Shown here: piece after piece, positions 12,057 to 23,825 of the stretch | Numbering within the stretch: position 1 is the first letter of the stretch | How the letters are laid out: each line of letters starts with the position of its first letter | NCBI RefSeq assembly: GCF_024763615.1 | Contig: NC_077223.1 | Span: 3,224,001-3,288,000 of the forward strand | Source of the DNA: Phlebotomus papatasi | Lineage: Eukaryota; Arthropoda; Insecta; Diptera; Psychodidae | Direction of reading: 5' to 3' | DNA length: 64,000 bases | Translations under genes and position numbers: made by a program | The notes under the pieces: generated by a model | The model's database searches: none | Seen by the model: the letters and a program-made list of their open reading frames with translations, nothing else | Told to the model about the DNA's origin: nothing

Positions 12057-14335
12057 AAAATTTACAAAACTTTACCGTAAGATATCTCAGAAGCTTGACG
12101 TGATACAGCTTACTTAGGCGGCTGCAATGTCCGTTTAAGGGACCGGGCCTCTCGCATTGACCTCCTCCAGCCCTGGAAATAGCCTGCCATCTCCCTCCAG
12201 TACCTCATCCGCACAGCTGTTTAACCCTTTAACGACCAGATACTTTTTACGGACTGAAAATCAGCAATAAAAATTAAACTGAGAAATATAATCAATGATA
12301 AGTCTTACATCTAACCTTGGAAAGTCCAGGAAAAATTATTTTCTCTATGAGACACCTGTGATCCAATCGTCCTTAAAAGGTTAAGGACACTGTCCACTAC
12401 TTCCTTTCCTTGTTTTCTGGGACGTCCTATCATTCTTGTCCTTTCAGGCTCACTGTTTACTAGTTTTTTTGGCATCCTTACAGCTGGTATCCGTTGGATG
12501 TGTCCCAGTCAGCTGATTTGGCATGCTCTAATGGTGACCACAATATCTGACTCCTCATAGAAGACTTCCAGCTCATGGTTCGTCTGGATACGGTACTATC
12601 CACTAGCTGATTATCTTACTGTGCCATAGATCCGTCTCAGCATTCGTCTCTCGAAGATCAGTAGCGATTGCTCTTCAGTTTGGGTCGTTGGCATTATCTT
12701 CAAACTGTAAAATGACAAGGGTCTTACTATGGTTATGATCATTGATGACTGAGAGACGTTTCGAGAACGGAATATTGCTGATAGAGCAATAGAGCACCTA
12801 CTCCCCGCTTCATTCCGCTTATTGACCTGGATCTTCACACTGTTGTCAAAGCTCACCGTAGTAGATCCAAGGTATTAGAAGCTTTTAACGACTTCAAAGT
12901 TTCAAGAATCAAATGAAAGATTCTGGTGGTATTCTGGTGACCCATTGACTTTAAGTCCCAATCTATCCGCGATAGAGGCTCAGTTGATGAAAGACATTTT
13001 CATTCTACCGCACTTCGACCCATGACATTGATATCATACGTAAATTCAAACAACTGCGACGACTTAGATGCATGATCGTTGATTGTATCCAGATCTTCGT
13101 AATGGATCTAGGGTTAAAATAAACAGAACCGTTGACAGTACATTACCTTGTCTTAGCCCGAGGAATACGCAGAACACTCAAGTCCTACCACCTGCCATCT
13201 TGACTTGACATGATCACTTTATCAGCGTACGGCTTCAGTCTATTTAATATCAACTTCGTCAAGACTTTATACACCGAATCCAAAAGAGCAATTACCCTGT
13301 AGTTATTGCAGCCCAGTCTGTCTCCTTTCTTGCATACTGGAACAATTGTAGGCACGTTCCAATTGCTAAGCATCATCTCTGACTCCTAGACGTCATGGAT
13401 AAGATAAGACCGTAGATGCGGTTAAACGGTTTGCGGAAACTTCGTATTTTACATGTTCGTATTGCACATTTCGTATTCTAGTACATTTCGTATTTTACCA
13501 TTTCGTATTTCACATTTCGTCTTTCATACTTTTTGCACAAAAATTGAACATTTCGTCTGCCATACATTTTACACAAGTATATCAACCAATAAAATAATAA
13601 AATTGCTGTTTTATGGGGTTAAGGGCGCTATGCGCCTCGGGTCTGAGTTTAAAGTTAAACTCCAAGCTCTAATTATTAGTATTGCCTGTTTGGGGCAAAG
13701 GGAAATTTTCTGTGTTTTTGAAAGTTATCAGTAGCGCCTGTTCAATTTTTGTACAAAATTAATGAAAGACAAAATGTGAAATACGAAATGGTGAAATACA
13801 AAATGTACTAGAATACGAAGTTTCCGTAATACGAAATGTGTAATACGAAATGTAAAATACGAAGTTTCCATATCCCGGTTGTAAAGTTCCTCCTCTCCAT
13901 AATTAACCAGATCTGCCGAGGTGTTAACCTCGCCAGAAAATTTATGGCTTTTCAAGTTTTGAATGGCTATAGCAACTTCCGTCCAGTTCGGAGCCTCCTC
14001 CTCTCGGTGGTTAGTTCTATCAAGCTCTTCGATCTCCCCTGATGCAGGTTCTTCTGCATTGAGCAGGCTATTGAAGAGTTCCTCACATCTGCACTAAGGT
14101 GTTTCCCGACTGATCTTTACACAAAGACATCTGTGGTTGGTAGCCCCGTCATTGCGATGGCACAGCCCGATAAAATCCTATCACTTTTATCATCTGCTGC
14201 AGTGCATCTACGTCATCCAATTGCTCTTTGATGTACGCTCTGTTTTTTCACCTAATCAGTCTCTGCGTTTTCTTATAGATTAACTTGTATTCTCCCAACT
14301 TTTTTCTGGTGGCCATCTAAGAGAAAGTTAAAGAT
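12057..14335 (-). mobile_element. Degenerate non-LTR retrotransposon (LINE), interrupted by a MITE
   Basis: Read on the minus strand from 14335 downward, decayed frames show the order expected of a LINE polyprotein. First comes a linker-type stretch (NRAYIKEQLDDVDALQQMIK, then LCKDQSGNTL), then SGEVNTSADLVNYGEEELYN, the fragment VPTIVPVCKKGDRLGCNNYR at 13300-13370, LGLRQGNVLSTVLFILTL near 13090-13165, a YDINVMGRS remnant of the YADD box near 13030, and LLIFERRMLRRIYGTVR at 12611-12670. The 3' end near 12100-12200 encodes a fragment typical of LINE ORF2 C-termini. It is split by the inverted-repeat element at 13434-13869. Same family as 1-1060. No intact frame remains. Confidence 0.85.
13434..13869. 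mobile_element. Foldback element with iterated TTTCGTATT arms, nested in the LINE
   Basis: Left arm begins GGAAACTTCGTATTTTACAT and is built from repeated TTTCGTATTNNAC blocks. The right arm is its inverted copy ending AAAATACGAAGTTTCC. Arms are about 110 bp, total about 436 bp. LINE coding remnants lie on both sides, so it inserted after the LINE. The 93- and 75-codon frames here come from the arms. Confidence 0.85.
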
Positions 14336-15330
14336 GGACATAGGACTCCCAAAATACCTATAGTTGCCCATGGAAATGGAGGCTACCAAATAAATATACA
14401 TTTCTTAAGCTGTAGTCATACGTAAAACATTGAGTCGAATTTTAGATCAATTGAGCTCAGATCTATACGACTTAAGTCGTAAGTGTGTCTAGGGTATTAC
14501 AGATGCCACGTAGTTCTCTTGAGGTAAAATTTACATCAGTAAAACTTAAGCTATTGTAAATATGATTATCAATCCTGCTCAATTATTCTCCCGCCTGGGA
14601 TCACTTGCATTATAATTGTTTTTAATAGTTGAAGCCTACCATAAGTGGTTGAAACTTACCTTAAACTATTATCATGAGTGTTCAGTAAAAGATTGAAACT
14701 GTTCCCAAAAATCCATCGTGAATTACGATCTGTTCTCAATTTATCTCCCATTCAAACTAATTTCCAAGTTGATGTTTGGGGCAGCACCAGGGCATCAATT
14801 TGCACTGGAAATTGAATTTTTTCTCTTGTATATTGCGCAAAAATAGGGGTGGAAGATATTGAAAATTGTTGAGTTTTGCGAAGTGCGACCCTCGTGAATA
14901 TTTCATTACCAAAAACTTGATTAGAATCCATTTCAAGGGGCGTGTTCTTGATGAGATTTTGGCGTTGCCCTGAGGATTCTATTACTGAAAATTGTCCTTA
15001 ACCCTCAAATCGAGAATTGACAAAATCATCAAAAAAAATTACAATTTATCCTGCAACTTTTCATGATTGAATCCTCAATTATTGAGGTGACAAAGAAAGA
15101 TTGTGCGATGAATTTAATAAATTCGCACCATTTGCGTGAGAAATTGGTTTAGAAATTAAATATTTGTGATGGAAAAGTGACATTTGCAACAATCGTATGA
15201 TATTGACGTTTGCAATTGTAATCATCTGCAAAAACTACTTACCAAACTTTTTCAAATACAATGCTGAAATATTATTCAGCTGTTACTCTTCCCAGATTAA
15301 TAAATATTTCGTTAACTAAAAACCAAACTG
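14336..15330. other. Intergenic upstream of the odorant receptor; distal part nothing, proximal part duplicated
   Basis: From about 15085 on the sequence is similar to 20555-20790 upstream of the receptor pseudogene, for example GATATTGACGTTTGCAATT, AATCATCTGCAAAAACT and CAGATTAATAAATATTTCGT. An isolated phrase near 14480 (CGACTTAAGTCGTAAGTGTG) is a scrap of the MITE family at 16577. Confidence 0.55.
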
Positions 15331-15336
15331 TATAAA
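15331..15336 (+). promoter_or_regulatory. Putative TATA box of the odorant receptor
   Basis: TATAAA in the context CAAACTGTATAAATTGG. The duplicate pseudogene keeps the same element at 20785-20790 in CAAACTTTATAAACTGC. A TSS about 30 nt downstream would make the ATG at 15382 the first usable start. Confidence 0.4.
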
Positions 15337-15381
15337 TTGGAAAATTTTGCAATGGTTTCAGTTAGTTGGGAAGTGACCAAG

Positions 15382-16561
15382 ATGGAAGGCTACATTGAGT
15401 GCTATTCTGAGTATCTGAAAATTGAGAAACTCATCAGATCTTTTCTGAAAATTCTCAATTTCGCTTCTATTCCGCATAATTATCTCTGTGGTCGCGAAAA
15501 ATTAATTGCTCCGATTTTCATAATATATACCCTTGTCTTTACTTTCATTGCGATGATTCAAACCGCAAAAGATATCACTGATGTTATTCTGAGTTGTGTG
15601 GTGCTTTCAGGCCTTATCCAAATTTTCACAAAAACCGTATCAGTCCTTGCATATTCAGAGGAGTTGGATGATCTCTTAACGTTTATACAACAAGTTTATC
15701 GAGTTCATCAAATGGATTTTATTACAACTGTTTCCGGACTTCACCTTAAGAAAATACTGTTCATCGTCAACATATTTTTGAAGTAATTTGTTCTAGAATA
15801 CCTTACCAATATATTTAATTCTAAAAAATATTTTTTTTAGAATTATAATTTCAGCTTATAACACTACTGGAATTGGATTCAACTTCTACTCGATCTATAC
15901 CGACTCCATAATTGTAGCACTACCCGGAATGAACGACAAACTGAATTATGCAAAGTTCTTTGTATATCTTCATCAATTCATCGTACTCCAATTGGTAATT
16001 TTAATTGTATTAGTCTCCGAATCAATTCTCGTAGTCATTGGATTCAACTTTCTTGCCATCATCAATATTTTTCGCGACATGATAAGACATCTCGACAATA
16101 CCAAAGTCACCGACAAAACTAACTTTTTAATAGAAATTCACAAATTTCACTGCGGTATTTTGAAAAACTTCAAACTTTTTAGCGATATTTTCGGTTATGT
16201 CTTTGCGGTTCAATTTGGAACAAGCGGTATCTTCATGTTGTTCATATTTTATCTCATTCAAAGTGACGATGCTGTAGCTTTTTTGCCACTTTATGTAACA
16301 CTTTTTGTCCAATTCGGAGTCATTTGCATCTTTGGGGAATTAATTTTTTCTAAAACCGAAAATATATTTACCGAATTGTATCTCACCAAATGGTACGAAT
16401 ACAATGTCAAAGAGCAAAAGATGTTGCTTTTGATAATGTGCATGTCTCGAAGGCCTTTTGGATTAAAAGCAGCCGGAATGTACGATATTAACATCCTGAT
16501 GTTTTTTAAAGTTGTGAAAGCAGGCATCTCATTCTGTACACTTCTTTACACTTTTACCTAA
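15382..16561 (+). CDS. Odorant receptor (7tm_6 family), two exons
   Basis: Exons 15382-15782 and 15841-16561, joined across a 58-bp phase-2 intron with GT (AAGTAATTTG) and TTTTTTTTAG borders. The join restores the frame as NIFLKIIISAYNTTGIGFNF and gives 373 aa, a normal insect receptor length. Insect ORs are membrane proteins of sensory neurons that form odour-gated cation channels with the co-receptor Orco. What I see: an N-terminal YLKIEKLIRSF-type segment, several hydrophobic helices, and a strongly diagnostic C-terminus: GELIFSKTENIFTELYLTKW, then MSRRPFGLKAAGMYDINILM and a final FFKVVKAGISFCTLLYTF (helix 7). An in-frame ATG at 15352 would add ten residues; I prefer 15382 because of the TATA box at 15331. 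No disabling mutation. Ligand cannot be told. A decayed partial paralog lies at 20555. Confidence 0.9.
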
Positions 16562-16576
16562 ATCTATAATCTTAAT

Positions 16577-16792
16577 GCCCTAGACACTCTTACGACTTAA
16601 GCCGAGAGACGGCTTAACGTAATTATAATTGAAATAGTGATCAGATTACATTTCTATTGGTTTCTGACTAATCCGTCTCTCGACTTAAGCCGGGACACGG
16701 CTTATAGTTAGATGGAAATTTAGCCAAATCACTATTTTGACTATCATAACGTTAAGCCGTCTCCCAGCTTAAGTCATATGTTTGTCTAGGAC
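16577..16792. mobile_element. Foldback MITE, CCTAGACAC...CGACTTAAGCCGAGAGACGG family
   Basis: Left GCCCTAGACACTCTTACGAC then TTAAGCCGAGAGACGGCTTA; right end inverted, closing GTTTGTCTAGG. An additional internal inverted copy of the AGCCG motif is present. Related copies: 40536-40669 and 44814-45029. It begins only about 16 bp after the receptor stop codon. Confidence 0.8.
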
Positions 16793-17306
16793 ATAGACAC
16801 TTCGCACAGAAACTTTACATAATTCTAAAAGGTGCAATAGGGGAATTATAAACAGAATCTAAGTCTAAACTTTGAGCTTTTGTCACTGTTTCAAGTGGAC
16901 AAAATAAGGTCACAAAGAATTACTCCTAAATGTAGGCCTTCTACTTTTTCCTTATCTTCTTGATCTTTCCATCCTTCTAAAACAGCAAGGTAGTCTTAAA
17001 ATTTAGAACTAAATTATGTTCAGAATTACCCTATTATACCCTTCATAATACTTTTATGAGTTTGTCCTTACCTCTATCTCTTCTAAGACTAATAAGAATG
17101 GATTTTGGAAGATAAAATATTGGCTTGAAAATTTTATAAATACTCTCAATTTTTTTTTTTCTGGGAGCAAACAGTGAGAGATAGCGCTTTAGGATTTCCA
17201 GGTGTCTTTCGCATTAAGTTTCTTCCGAGTGGCGGACATATATTTTGCTGTTTGCTTACCTTTACATTTTCTAGTAATATTTAACATTCTCAAACCGATC
17301 AGAATT
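16793..17306. other. Intergenic, nothing recognised
   Basis: AT-rich, no ORF or repeat that I can assign. Confidence 0.4.
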
Positions 17307-17526
17307 ATGGGTAACTGGGGCACCACCAAACACGGGATAGCACCAAACACTGCGATTTTTTAATCAGATATTCGGCTTCTAAGGACAAGACCTATAGGAA
17401 TTTATAGGCACTATAGGGATGCTTGTCTACTGAAAAAATGGTTGTGATAGGCCAAATAGTTAAAAAAAAAAACAAAAATTAGTGTTTGGTGCTACCCCAT
17501 GTTTAGTGGCGCCCCAGTTTCCCCTA
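17307..17526. mobile_element. Foldback MITE (GGTAACTGGGGCACCACC ends)
   Basis: Left arm TGGGTAACTGGGGCACCACC then AAACACGGGATAGCACCAAA; right arm inverted: TTTGGTGCTACCCCATG, then GGCGCCCCAGTTTCCCCTA. About 220 bp. Confidence 0.8.
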
Positions 17527-18059
17527 CCCTCTATTTGTTTTTTATACCTACTCAATTTTAGTTTTAATCATTTTACGTGTTATCTGAAAAGTCTGCATAA
17601 AAGCATATTAAATAAACGACAGAATTTTAAATGAGATTCGATTATATAGTACTACTCTTATTAAGAATCTATGCTAAATTTTAATTCGTGTTGAAAAATT
17701 GATTTTTCCCAAAGTTTTTGACTCGGGCTCCAAGCCTTCCTCAGTGGTCAAAGCTGTTCTGGTAGGATCTGGGGCACTGCACATATATTTCAGTCTATTT
17801 AAATTTTTTTTTACAATTTTCACACTGAATTTCTTGTGGTTTCTTTGTGAGACTACTATTAATATGTAAGTAAATTTTTCAAAATGGATAAATTTGAATA
17901 ATTTGATGATTGACTGGCGTAATACGTATAGATAGGTACTCTCCGGTGATGGCCGGTAGATTTGATGTCACCTCACAAAAAATACTGCTCCAATCTTGCC
18001 CAGAGCTTTCAGTCCTGGATATGAACCTTCTTCGGTGGTCGACTAAACTATGTTTTCTG

Positions 18060-18118
18060 TACACTGGTAAAAAAAAGGATAAAATTGATCCAAATTTAAT
18101 CCTTTTATTTTACCAGTG
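18060..18118. repeat. Short palindrome
   Basis: ACACTGGTAAAAAAAAGGAT pairs with the inverted TCCTTTTATTTTACCAGTG around a short loop. Could be a very small foldback element. Confidence 0.6.
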
Positions 18119-18272
18119 AACTAGGCATCTTACACAAATATATGTAATACATTTTATAAAAGGTTTCTATGAAAAAAAAAACAGTTTTAAAAACCTGTGC
18201 CACATACGTTAAAAGTTTAACAAAATCCTTTTCCAGTCCAAGTTTCTGAGTGTCGTTTGAGCCATTTTAAGT

Positions 18273-18540
18273 AGGGGAAAGCATGCTGTCTTCGGACGAC
18301 TCAGGCTTCGGACAATTCATTTTATTCTCTATATTTCTTGTGGATTTCACCCATAGCTCTTTCTGAAAATTTGAGGCATTGGACTAGCTATTAAAATATA
18401 ATACTATAATGGATCAAATTCATTTATAAGTTATAATAGTTATTTATAATAATATATAATATTATTTATAATAATATTATTTATAATAGTTATTTATAAT
18501 AATAGCTCGAAGCTTAAATCGTCCGATGAAGCATATTTTG
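18273..18540. repeat. TAGGGGAAAGC-type element remnant
   Basis: Left end TAGGGGAAAGCATGCTG, then TTCGGACGACTCAGGCTTCG. A weak inverted counterpart (GAAGCTTAAATCGTCCGATG) lies near 18508. The interior holds TTATAATA microsatellite-like runs. A related left end occurs at 33627-33720. Confidence 0.5.
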
Positions 18541-18825
18541 TAGTTCTTTCAGAAACCTACATTCGCCATAGTCTAGATTCTAAAAATATTGAAGGATCAT
18601 TGTGTCAAAAAATTTAGTGGAAAAAATAGTTTTGGAATTATGAATTTTCTCTTTCATGTCTCTTAGGCGAACTTTTCAGACAACCTGTAAAACATAGGCC
18701 TTTTTTATTTGAATATTATTCTTTTTGGTAAGTCAAATAAAATCTTCCTAGTTTTTTTTATCTGTTAATTTTTTTATACTCTATGAAGCCATCCCCTTCA
18801 AATTACATTTTTTTTCAGTTTGAAT

Positions 18826-19043
18826 TGGGGGAGATGGGGTTACTTTGAGCTATGGGGCTAGATCGTTACACGACTTTTTCGCATATTTCTAAATGAAGCT
18901 GGTCCGTACAATTATTTTATTTATATTCACAATTATTTGTCTATCTAAATTACATCACGTTAAAACCCACTTTTCATTAGAAATATGCGAAAAATCGTAT
19001 AACAATGTCGCCCCACAACTCAATGTAGCCCCACTTTCCCCTA
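18826..19043. mobile_element. Foldback MITE (GGGGGAGATGGGGTTAC ends)
   Basis: Left GGGGGAGATGGGGTTACTTT, later TCGCATATTTCTAAATGAAG; right inverted: ATTAGAAATATGCGAAAAA then GTAGCCCCACTTTCCCCTA. About 220 bp. The 82-codon ORF at 18893 is within it. Confidence 0.75.
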
Positions 19044-19334
19044 CTGTAAGATATCTTCATAATTTGTTAGTGGAACTTATTAATATCACGGTAATACGAG
19101 CTTCACACCTAAGGTTTATTCATATGTCTTATCTTTGTTAATTTATTTTCCGAGAAGATTTTTGGAAAGTATTTGACTTAGGATTGAATATCAAGGACGA
19201 TCTATTCCGTTTCGGAAAACTACTAGAATTTCTTCTTAATTTAGGATTTCGAAACCTTCGGGAACTGGGCTATTATCCTCCAGTATAAAACTCGTATAAA
19301 ATCCATTTTAATTTAAAATATAAGAAAAAAGACA

Positions 19335-19930
19335 TAGGGGAGACTGGGGCAAAACTTGTCAAAACGCATATTTAATTCTTTCACGAGCTCTGAGAAAACT
19401 TAAACATTTTATAATGAGCATATTCTTATAGAAAATTTACTGCTCTACAACATTGCAGAAGACTATTTTCCTCTATCTCGAAAGAAATGTGATTTTCGAA
19501 TCATTTTCTAAAAGTCGATTTTTTGGAGTTTCTTAAAATTCCTGGTGCAAATTTTGTCAGTCTTCGGATAATTTGTGACGTTTTACTTTCACAAACGTTA
19601 AAAATATTAAATAGACATATTTTTATAGGAAATTTATTCCTTTACAACTTTGTTGCAGATAATTTTTCTCTATCGTAACGAGAAATGTGCTTAAATCGAG
19701 CTAATCAGTATTGATATTTTATGTAAGGCGAATATTCCAAAAATAGGTCTCAAAATTGCATTATTTTTAATTTTATATAATCCTTCCTCGAATACCTTCA
19801 AACATTGTAAGTTTAAGAAGGTTCATGAAGCTATCTATAATAAAAATTTCAAGCCTCAGTCTCTTTTATTTTAGAGAATAGTGAATATTGAAATTTCCGT
19901 TTTGACAAATTTTGCCAAAGTCTCCCCTAT
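19335..19930. mobile_element. Foldback element (TAGGGGAGACTGGGGCAAAA ends)
   Basis: Left TAGGGGAGACTGGGGCAAAA then CTTGTCAAAACG; right GTTTTGACAAATTTTGCC then AAAGTCTCCCCTA. About 595 bp. The interior contains two related blocks (GAAATGTGATTTTCG and GAAATGTGCTTAAATCG), suggesting internal duplication. Confidence 0.8.
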
Positions 19931-19960
19931 TTTAAAGGTGTCACAATTCAAATATGACCT

Positions 19961-20211
19961 AGGGTAAAGTGGTACAAGTTGGACAGTGGTACAAGTTGGA
20001 AAATGGTACAATTTGGACAGGGCTTTTTTCTTGATAAATTTAGTACTTGATTTTTATTTGTATATTTTTAATGCTTTAGTTTTATAATTTGATTCTTTGT
20101 GCTTAAAAACAAATTTTGTACTGTATTTATCAAGAAAAATGCCATGTCCAACTTGTACCGGCGAATTGTCCAACTTATAACACTAATTCCAAATTATATC
20201 ACTTTACCCTA
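19961..20211. mobile_element. Foldback MITE (AGGGTAAAGTGGTACAAGTT ends), copy 1
   Basis: Left AGGGTAAAGTGGTACAAGTT with the block GTGGTACAAGTTGGA reiterated; the interior and right arm contain TCCAACTTGTACC and end CACTTTACCCT. A cleaner 175-bp copy is at 35768-35943. Confidence 0.85.
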
Positions 20212-20554
20212 CTTCCTCCTAATAAATTTTTATTTGTGTATTTTATGTGTAATATTATATTATTTATTATTATTATTATTTAATTTTTTACGCTCCAGAC
20301 TAATCAAATATGGATTCATTCATTAAAAAAATCCCATTTCTACCAGGTTTTGAGTTAGGCTGTTCTACCCTATTGTATTTACACAAGCAAATTGTTTCCT
20401 AAAGATATTTTTTGACATTTTAAAATCCATGAAATTCTTCAATCATCCCTCTTCTAAGATACTTTAAACAAATTTTAAAATCTATTGGAAAATGAGTCTT
20501 GAAGTTGCTCATGTTAATCTCATTAATTTTAAATATTAAAAATTTTTCCCAAAA

Positions 20555-21090
20555 AATCAATGAAAGATTAATATGCATCATCTGCGTGGGAATAGGGTTA
20601 GATATTAAATATTTATGATGGAAAAATGGCATTTGCAACAGTCGATGATACTGACGTTTGCAATTATAATCATCTGCAAAAACTTTATGGTGCTTACTGA
20701 ACTTTTTTAATACCAATGCTGAAATAATATTCAGCTGTTGCTGTTCTCAGATTAATAAATATTTCGTTACAAAAAACCAAACTTTATAAACTGCAAAACT
20801 TTTTGGTGATTGTAGTTAGTAAAGTGACCTGACCAAGAATAAGGACTGCATTGAATATTATTTTAAGTATCTAAAAATTGAGAAACGTTTCTTTAGAGAA
20901 TTCAGAATTTTGCATGTGTTCCACGTAATTATCTACGTGATTATTACGTGGGGAATATCACTCATGCTTTTTTAGGTGGAATGGTTCTTTTAGTTCTTGT
21001 TCAACCATTCACGAAAATAGTATCAGTCCCTGACTATAGAAAAGATTTGAGTGATCTCTTTAAGGTTATTGCCACGTCTCGTTTAGCGCA
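20555..21090 (+). pseudogene. Odorant receptor pseudogene (promoter plus partial exon 1)
   Basis: Duplicate of 15085-15660. The upstream segment is well kept, including ACGTTTGCAATTATAATC and the TATAAA at 20785. In the coding part the start codon is lost (ACCAAGATG became ACCAAGAATAAG). Then DCIEYYFKYLKIEK aligns with GYIECYSEYLKIEK. About 100 nt covering the first helix region are deleted, and VQPFTKIVSVPDYRKDLSDL aligns with IQIFTKTVSVLAYSEELDDL. Nothing after about 21090 matches the receptor, so the rest was not copied or has been lost. It cannot encode a receptor. Confidence 0.85.
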
Positions 21091-22728
21091 TATTTAAATA
21101 ATTAGTGTCTTTGTCTTTAAATTATTACAAAAACTGGAAACTGTACATAACACTAGCATTAAGTGATTTAAAGTACCCAACAGTTAATGTTCGACTTTGA
21201 GAGAAAAACAATCGATCAATTGTAGTAAATGTCCGTACTTTTGCGCAGCTGTAGCGAGTTCAATCACTTTTGTGTCACCTGCATTGAAGGAATCTAATCA
21301 CATTCCATGAGGTGATACCATTTTCTCACCTGAGAATCTTTTATCACGAGTGTTGTCTCTTTGTTTGGCAGCACAAAAAAAAAACGCAACTCTCCTGTGA
21401 CAAATACAAATGTCTCTGAGATGAAATATATTTCTTCCCAGAACTCCAATTCTTACTGGGAAATTTTTTCCCAACCCATGGCTGGTTTTTCCGTCTTTTG
21501 AAAGCCGCCGGAGAAAAGCGTGTGGTGGCAGATGAAATTGTAGATGAAGAAGGAGAAATCAATCGACTGAAAATGATTTTATTGAGTTTGGCACGAAAAT
21601 CGAATTGGAAACTGAAGAAATAAATAAAAATATCCATCTCTCGGGGACTTTTCCTCTGTGCTGTGCATTTTCCGCCTTAGACACTACTTCTGGGACCTTT
21701 CCATCACACGTTCTTACTTTTTTTTTCTGCTACTGCTCCCATCCCGACAAACCTCCAGAGAAATGATCCCTGACATTTTTTACATCGTACCTTTTTCAAA
21801 TAAAAAAAAAATCCAATTTTTATTTTATTAAAAATTATGAGAAACGCGAGAACTCACCTTTTTACCTAAAGGACTTATCATTTAATAGAAAAGGCATAAG
21901 ATATTAATTTTAATGCTAAGACTAGTATAGAATTTATTCTAACTAAACGTATTTTAGAAGACAATTTTATTCCAACCTAGATTTTTGTAAAAAATGTTTA
22001 CCACATGCTTACGAAAACTTTGAATATTGTATTACTGCAATGTATTTATATGTGTTTAATAAATTTATAAAAAAAACAAACATATTTATTTTATTGTTTT
22101 CTTCAACGATCAATCTTACTTTATTTTCAAAATAAAAAATGTGTAGTAATTTTTTTTCAATAAATTTTCCACATTCTCAAACGCCATTGTATTATTAAAG
22201 TAAAATGCAAAATTCCCATCCACTTCTAATACGTAATTCAATAAATAAATGAATAAATTTATATTTTATATAATGTTTTATTAAGTCGTTTTGTATCCTA
22301 CGGTAAAGGCCGTTAATTTTTTTAATAAAGTTTTTTTTTAATAAATTCCATTACTTAATAAATTATGAAAAATGTAAAAATGAAAATATATGGTTTGCGA
22401 AATGAAGAATCTGACATATTCAGGTAAATTATCATCATTATGGAGATTAAAAAAAATAGAGCATGTCCTATTCTAATCTACATACGATATGTTCTGTTTA
22501 AGTTCTGAGCTTCTCAATCTATTAATTTAATAACGTTTAATCAATTTAAGTATTTTTAACCAAATTCTAGAAAAAGCAAAACAAAATAAAGTTTGTATCC
22601 CATTGAATTTGAAATTTGTCACCATTAAAATTTAAATTAAATAATAAAGAAGTTAAAGTTGTTTGACAAGACAGAAATATTAAAAACGGTGGTTTAAATT
22701 ACTTATCTATTTACTGACTATAATTATA
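21091..22728. other. Intergenic, nothing recognised
   Basis: Very AT-rich, especially 21780-22700, with poly(A)/poly(T) runs. A 97-codon frame on the minus strand at 21344-21637 lacks any recognisable feature. Confidence 0.4.
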
Positions 22729-23448
22729 TAGGGGAAAGTACTCTCCCTTTGAGCGTTCATTCCTTCGAATACTGTGAATTTTCTCTTATTTTTCTGAAGA
22801 GACATACACATTTCTATTAAATACAGTGGTGATCAAAATAATAGGACCACCCCTGCAAAAACCATTATTTTTTCTTTTGCATTTTTTTTATTCCAATTTG
22901 TTCAAATAATTTTGATGTAGGAATGTTCAAATAATTCCCTTACGTCGGATACATATTGTTTTGGCCGCAAGAGGTCTCTATTTTTCACAGAATATGTCAA
23001 TAGTGATATTCTGTTTTAATAACGTAATAGGACCACTTTCATTTAATTAAATGAATGTGACCTATGAATCAAATAATCGGAACTAAAGCTATATTTAGAA
23101 ACTATAAATGACAATTTTCGTATTTTATCGCCCGAATTAAATTTCAGTATTTATGTATTCTGAGCAAAATATAGAGACAACTAGCCGACAAAACAACTTT
23201 TATTCTACGATGTTAATAATTTGAAGATTTCTACATCAAGGTTATGGCAATAAGTTGGGAAAAGATATACAAATTAAAACAAAAATAAGCTTTACAAAGT
23301 GGTCCTATTGTTTTTGGCCACCACTGTATTAGTTAGCTTTACCAATTATTGATAATTACATAATAATTATGTGTAAATCTCAGGAAAAATAAAAGAAATT
23401 CACATTAATCGAAAGCATTATCGTTCGAAGGGAGAGTACTTTCCCCTA
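22729..23448. mobile_element. TAGGGGAAAGT foldback MITE, interrupted by a Tc1/mariner-type MITE
   Basis: Outer left end TAGGGGAAAGTACTCTCCCT and outer right end GGGAGAGTACTTTCCCCTA are inverted copies of each other and match the element at 3873-4091. Without the insert at 22824-23326 the element would be about 215 bp, the same as the uninterrupted copy. Confidence 0.9.
22824..23326. mobile_element. Tc1/mariner-type non-autonomous element, nested
   Basis: Ends CAGTGGTGATCAAAATAATA and the inverted AATAGGACCAC/GTGGTCCTATTG plus TTTTTGGCCACCACTG. TA on both sides (22822-22823 and 23327-23328), the known target duplication of this superfamily. 503 bp, with no transposase frame. Confidence 0.9.
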
Positions 23449-23589
23449 TAATTTCAATTTAATGCAATTTATTTATTTTTATTCATTCATGTTTTATTGC
23501 GTCTGCCGCGGTCTTAGCGCTACTGATTTTATCAGGCAACCAGATTTTTTTCTTTATTCTTATGCAATATTAATTCAATATTTCTGAAT

Positions 23590-23825
23590 ATAGGAGAAAG
23601 TGCTCATGCTTTGCACGGTCCAAAGCTTCATAATGACTAACTTTTTCCTATGTTTCTGAATAAATATGACTCCGAAGTATATTTTAAAAACAGGACACTA
23701 TCCCCTAGTTATTAAGATATGGGTACGATGAGTCACATTTATTGAAAAACATAGGAAAAAATTAGTCATAATAAAGCTTGGGACTGTGTAAATCATGGGC
23801 ATGGGCACTGGGTACTTTCCCTTAC
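23590..23825. mobile_element. Foldback MITE (AGGAGAAAGTGCTCATGC ends), copy 1
   Basis: Left TAGGAGAAAGTGCTCATGCT, interior TTTTCCTATGTTTCTGAATA, right inverted AAAAACATAGGAAAAA and ending GGTACTTTCCCTTA. Second copy at 34907-35128. Confidence 0.8.

Noticed and set aside
15929..16561. Separate 210-residue protein starting at the internal ATG
   Set aside because: Splicing of the 58-bp intron joins this frame to the upstream exon to give one complete odorant receptor.
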